Of a DNA stretch of 7,693 nucleotides, positions 6,135-7,693 are shown one piece after another. Both the position numbers and the translations under genes were made by a program. A model generated the notes under the pieces. The model saw nothing but the letters and a program-made list of their open reading frames with translations, did no database searches and was not told the DNA's origin. The number at the start of each line of letters is the position of its first letter. The first letter of the stretch is position 1. The stretch is from contig JALWTJ010000131.1 of assembly GCA_027082895.1 (NCBI GenBank), forward strand, positions 1 to 7,693, written 5' to 3'. This DNA comes from Hyphomicrobiales bacterium (GTDB taxonomy: Bacteria > Pseudomonadota > Alphaproteobacteria > Rhizobiales > Devosiaceae).

Positions 6135-6164
6135 GTCACCGGTTGCAGCATCGGACGGAAAAAG

Positions 6165-7103
6165 ATGAACATACCGGGAAACGATGATGGCGGACGGGTG
6201 GCGGACGCCCAGAAATCTTCTTTCGTGGATCGCTGGGCACCTCCCTTTTCCCGCCCCTATCTGCGCCTGGCGCGGCTGGACCGGCCCATCGGGTTCTGGC
6301 TGCTGTTCTGGCCGTGCGCGGCATCGGTCGGGCTGGCGGCGGTTGCCGTTTATCCCAACGGGTTCAATTTCGGCGCCATCGTGCTGTTCCTGATCGGGGC
6401 CATCGCCATGCGGGGGGCGGGATGCACGTTCAACGACCTGGTGGACCAGGACATTGACCAGAAGGTTGCCCGGACCCGCTCGCGGCCCCTTCCCAGCGGG
6501 CAGGTGACACGCACCGGTGCCGTGCTGTTTCTCGTGGCGCAATGCCTGGTCGGGCTGGCGGTGCTGGTGCAGTTCAACAGCTACACGATCTGGCTGGGAA
6601 TGGCCTCGCTGGTGCTGGTGGCCATCTATCCGTTCATGAAGCGAATCACCTGGTGGCCGCAGCTTTTCCTCGGACTGGCCTTTTCCTGGGGCGCCCTGCT
6701 GGGCTGGACCTCCCAGATCGGGCAATTGTACCTGCCCCCGCTGCTCCTTTATGCCGGGTCGGTGCTGTGGACGATCGGGTACGACACCATCTATGCGCTG
6801 CAGGACATCGAAGATGACGCCATGATCGGGGTCAAGTCCACGGCCCGCCTGTTCGGGCGCCATGCCCGCCTGTTCGTCGCCCTGTTCTATCTTGGAGCAT
6901 GGGCCCTGTGGCTGTGGGCGGGAATGGCAGCGGGGGGCGGCATCTATTTCCAGCTGGCCATGGTGCTGCCGGCGCTGACCCTTGTGTGGCAGGTGGTCAC
7001 GCTGGACACGAACAGCCCGGCCAGCGCCCTGGTGCGTTTCAAGGCCAATCACTATACGGGACTGGCCCTGACGCTGGCATTGTGGCTGGAATTCCGGTTC
7101 TAG
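6165..7103 (+). CDS. ubiA: 4-hydroxybenzoate polyprenyltransferase (UbiA)
   Basis: An integral inner-membrane prenyltransferase (EC 2.5.1.39) that attaches the long isoprenoid tail to 4-hydroxybenzoate, the first committed membrane step of ubiquinone synthesis. The 312-residue product carries both Asp-rich motifs that bind Mg2+ and the prenyl diphosphate: NDLVDQDID (90-98) after AMRGAGCTF, and DTIYALQDIEDD (207-218). RLDRPIGFWLLFWPC (37-51), RTRSRPLPSG (103-112), Y155-PFMKR and GVKSTARLFG (222-231) are also family-typical. About eight or nine hydrophobic helices alternate with these loops. The first 30 residues are polar and poorly conserved, so a slightly later start is possible, but ATG 6165 is the only good candidate. 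The tail length (Q-9 or Q-10) cannot be read from this gene. It diverges from gshA and converges on the DUF6101-like gene. Confidence 0.95.
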   Translation: MNIPGNDDGGRVADAQKSSFVDRWAPPFSRPYLRLARLDRPIGFWLLFWPCAASVGLAAVAVYPNGFNFGAIVLFLIGAIAMRGAGCTFNDLVDQDIDQKVARTRSRPLPSGQVTRTGAVLFLVAQCLVGLAVLVQFNSYTIWLGMASLVLVAIYPFMKRITWWPQLFLGLAFSWGALLGWTSQIGQLYLPPLLLYAGSVLWTIGYDTIYALQDIEDDAMIGVKSTARLFGRHARLFVALFYLGAWALWLWAGMAAGGGIYFQLAMVLPALTLVWQVVTLDTNSPASALVRFKANHYTGLALTLALWLEFRF

Positions 7104-7166
7104 ATCACCGGCAACTCCCCGGAGCCGACCTTCTGCAGGAACGAACGCCGATATTGGAGCCCGGCC

Positions 7167-7676
7167 CTATTTCCGCCGATGCAGGAAGCGGGGACGACGG
7201 GCCGATTCACTGGCCGTCCTGCGCCGCTCGTTGTTCTGTCCGACCATGATGCCATCCACCTGCTGGGTATAGGCCACCAGTTCACCGTCGCCGCTGCGGA
7301 TGAACAGGGGCAGGCGCAGCTTGCGCCCCCAGTTCTGCCATTCGGCGATGATCTGGGAATTGCCGGTTTCCTCGTAGACCTGATAATTGAAATCGGGGTC
7401 CTGGTGCACCAGTTCAATGGCCGATGTCAGAACGCCGTCCTCGGAAATGCGGGTGGACACGGCTACCCCGACATATTCGGAAACCGGTACCTTGACCTTG
7501 ATCACGCAGCCGCTCTTGTCCAGCTTCTTGCGCAGGGTAATGGTGGGGGGCGTTTCCGCCTGTTCACGGGATGGGGCGGAATCGTCGTTTGCCGCCCTCA
7601 GGGCGTGCCGGCCGGGAAAGTCGGGCAGGCGGAAGGGGACAACATTCGAGCCGAAAACTCCTTGTCCGTTTTTCAT
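7167..7676 (-). CDS. DUF6101-like protein of unknown function
   Basis: A 169-residue soluble protein with no signal peptide or membrane helix. Residues 1-45 look disordered (polar, Pro and Ala rich). A compact domain spans about 46-146, with beta-rich alternation (CVIKVKVPVSEYVGVAVS, 57-74), an ELVHQDPDF segment (88-96) and AEWQNWGRKLRLPLFI (111-126). The end is very basic, with eight Arg and one Lys in the last 19 residues, hinting at nucleic-acid or acidic-surface contact. The LVHQDPD and AEWQxW pattern recalls DUF6101, an alphaproteobacterial family with no known function; this is recognition from memory. ATG 7676 is preferred over GTG 7688 because GAGG lies six bases before it. The gene converges on ubiA with a 63-bp gap and no clear terminator. 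Its promoter is outside the window. Confidence 0.7.
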   Translation of the reverse strand: MKNGQGVFGSNVVPFRLPDFPGRHALRAANDDSAPSREQAETPPTITLRKKLDKSGCVIKVKVPVSEYVGVAVSTRISEDGVLTSAIELVHQDPDFNYQVYEETGNSQIIAEWQNWGRKLRLPLFIRSGDGELVAYTQQVDGIMVGQNNERRRTASESARRPRFLHRRK

Positions 7677-7682
7677 GATATG

Positions 7683-7686
7683 CCTC
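7683..7686 (-). promoter_or_regulatory. Ribosome-binding site of the DUF6101-like gene
   Basis: GAGG on the minus strand is followed six bases later by ATG (7674-7676). The alternative GTG at 7686-7688 overlaps this site, so the ATG is the better start. Confidence 0.5.
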
Positions 7687-7693
7687 ACTGTCA

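Noticed and set aside
6102..7052. 316-codon minus-strand frame opposite ubiA
   Set aside because: Composition is Gln, Gly, His and Arg heavy and it resembles no family, while the plus strand has both UbiA Asp-rich motifs.
7104..7166. Terminator between the convergent ubiA and DUF6101-like genes
   Set aside because: Only short stems such as CTCC-CC-GGAG are present, without a U-run on either strand.
1..7693. Mobile elements, CRISPR arrays, tRNA or rRNA genes, or a novel defence system
   Set aside because: I saw no transposase or integrase frame, no regularly spaced repeats and no tRNA-like or rRNA sequence. All sizeable genes fall into common chromosomal families.

Overview
The window is GC-rich, gene-dense chromosomal DNA that looks alphaproteobacterial. 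The evidence is the mix of families: an IalB-type secreted protein, a LysR regulator resembling rhizobial LsrB/VtlR beside a DUF1127 mini-protein, a plant-type (GCS2) glutamate-cysteine ligase, and a DUF6101-like protein. The overall style would fit Acetobacteraceae (Komagataeibacter/Gluconacetobacter), but that genus-level guess comes from memory and is not proven here. I see no rRNA, tRNA, CRISPR array, insertion sequence, integrase or phage gene. The region reads as ordinary core or soft-core chromosome.

Layout. (1) 1-356, +: the C-terminal part of an IalB-family protein, cut by the window edge. (2) 357-509: a leader with a 19-bp tandem duplication and a small dyad. (3) 510-1550, +: a GT4 glycosyltransferase resembling alpha-mannosyltransferases. 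(4) 1694-3058, +: a MATE-family exporter with its own ribosome-binding site. (5) 3089-3127: a terminator hairpin reading leftwards, for the minus-strand DUF1127 gene 3183-3383. (6) 3384-3515: a 132-bp divergent control region with repeated TTTCATCA boxes. (7) 3516-4406, +: the LysR regulator. (8) 4515-5888, -: gshA, ending in a likely terminator. (9) 5889-6164: a divergent control region with a good gshA promoter candidate and palindromes. (10) 6165-7103, +: ubiA. (11) 7167-7676, -: a DUF6101-like protein convergent with ubiA.

How the genes may work together. The clearest regulatory unit is the divergent LysR/DUF1127 pair. In rhizobia and Brucella, LsrB/VtlR-type LysR proteins control small DUF1127 proteins, oxidative-stress functions and, in Sinorhizobium, glutathione synthesis. 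Here the glutathione gene gshA lies next to the regulator, convergent with it, so a redox link is plausible but unproven. UbiA (ubiquinone side-chain attachment) is a housekeeping membrane enzyme that shares the upstream spacer with gshA. The glycosyltransferase and MATE pump are single genes with no clear pathway partner in view. No novel defence or mobile system is visible. The most interesting points are the operator-like repeats between LysR and DUF1127, the CysCysCys run in the LysR effector domain, and the palindrome next to the gshA promoter.
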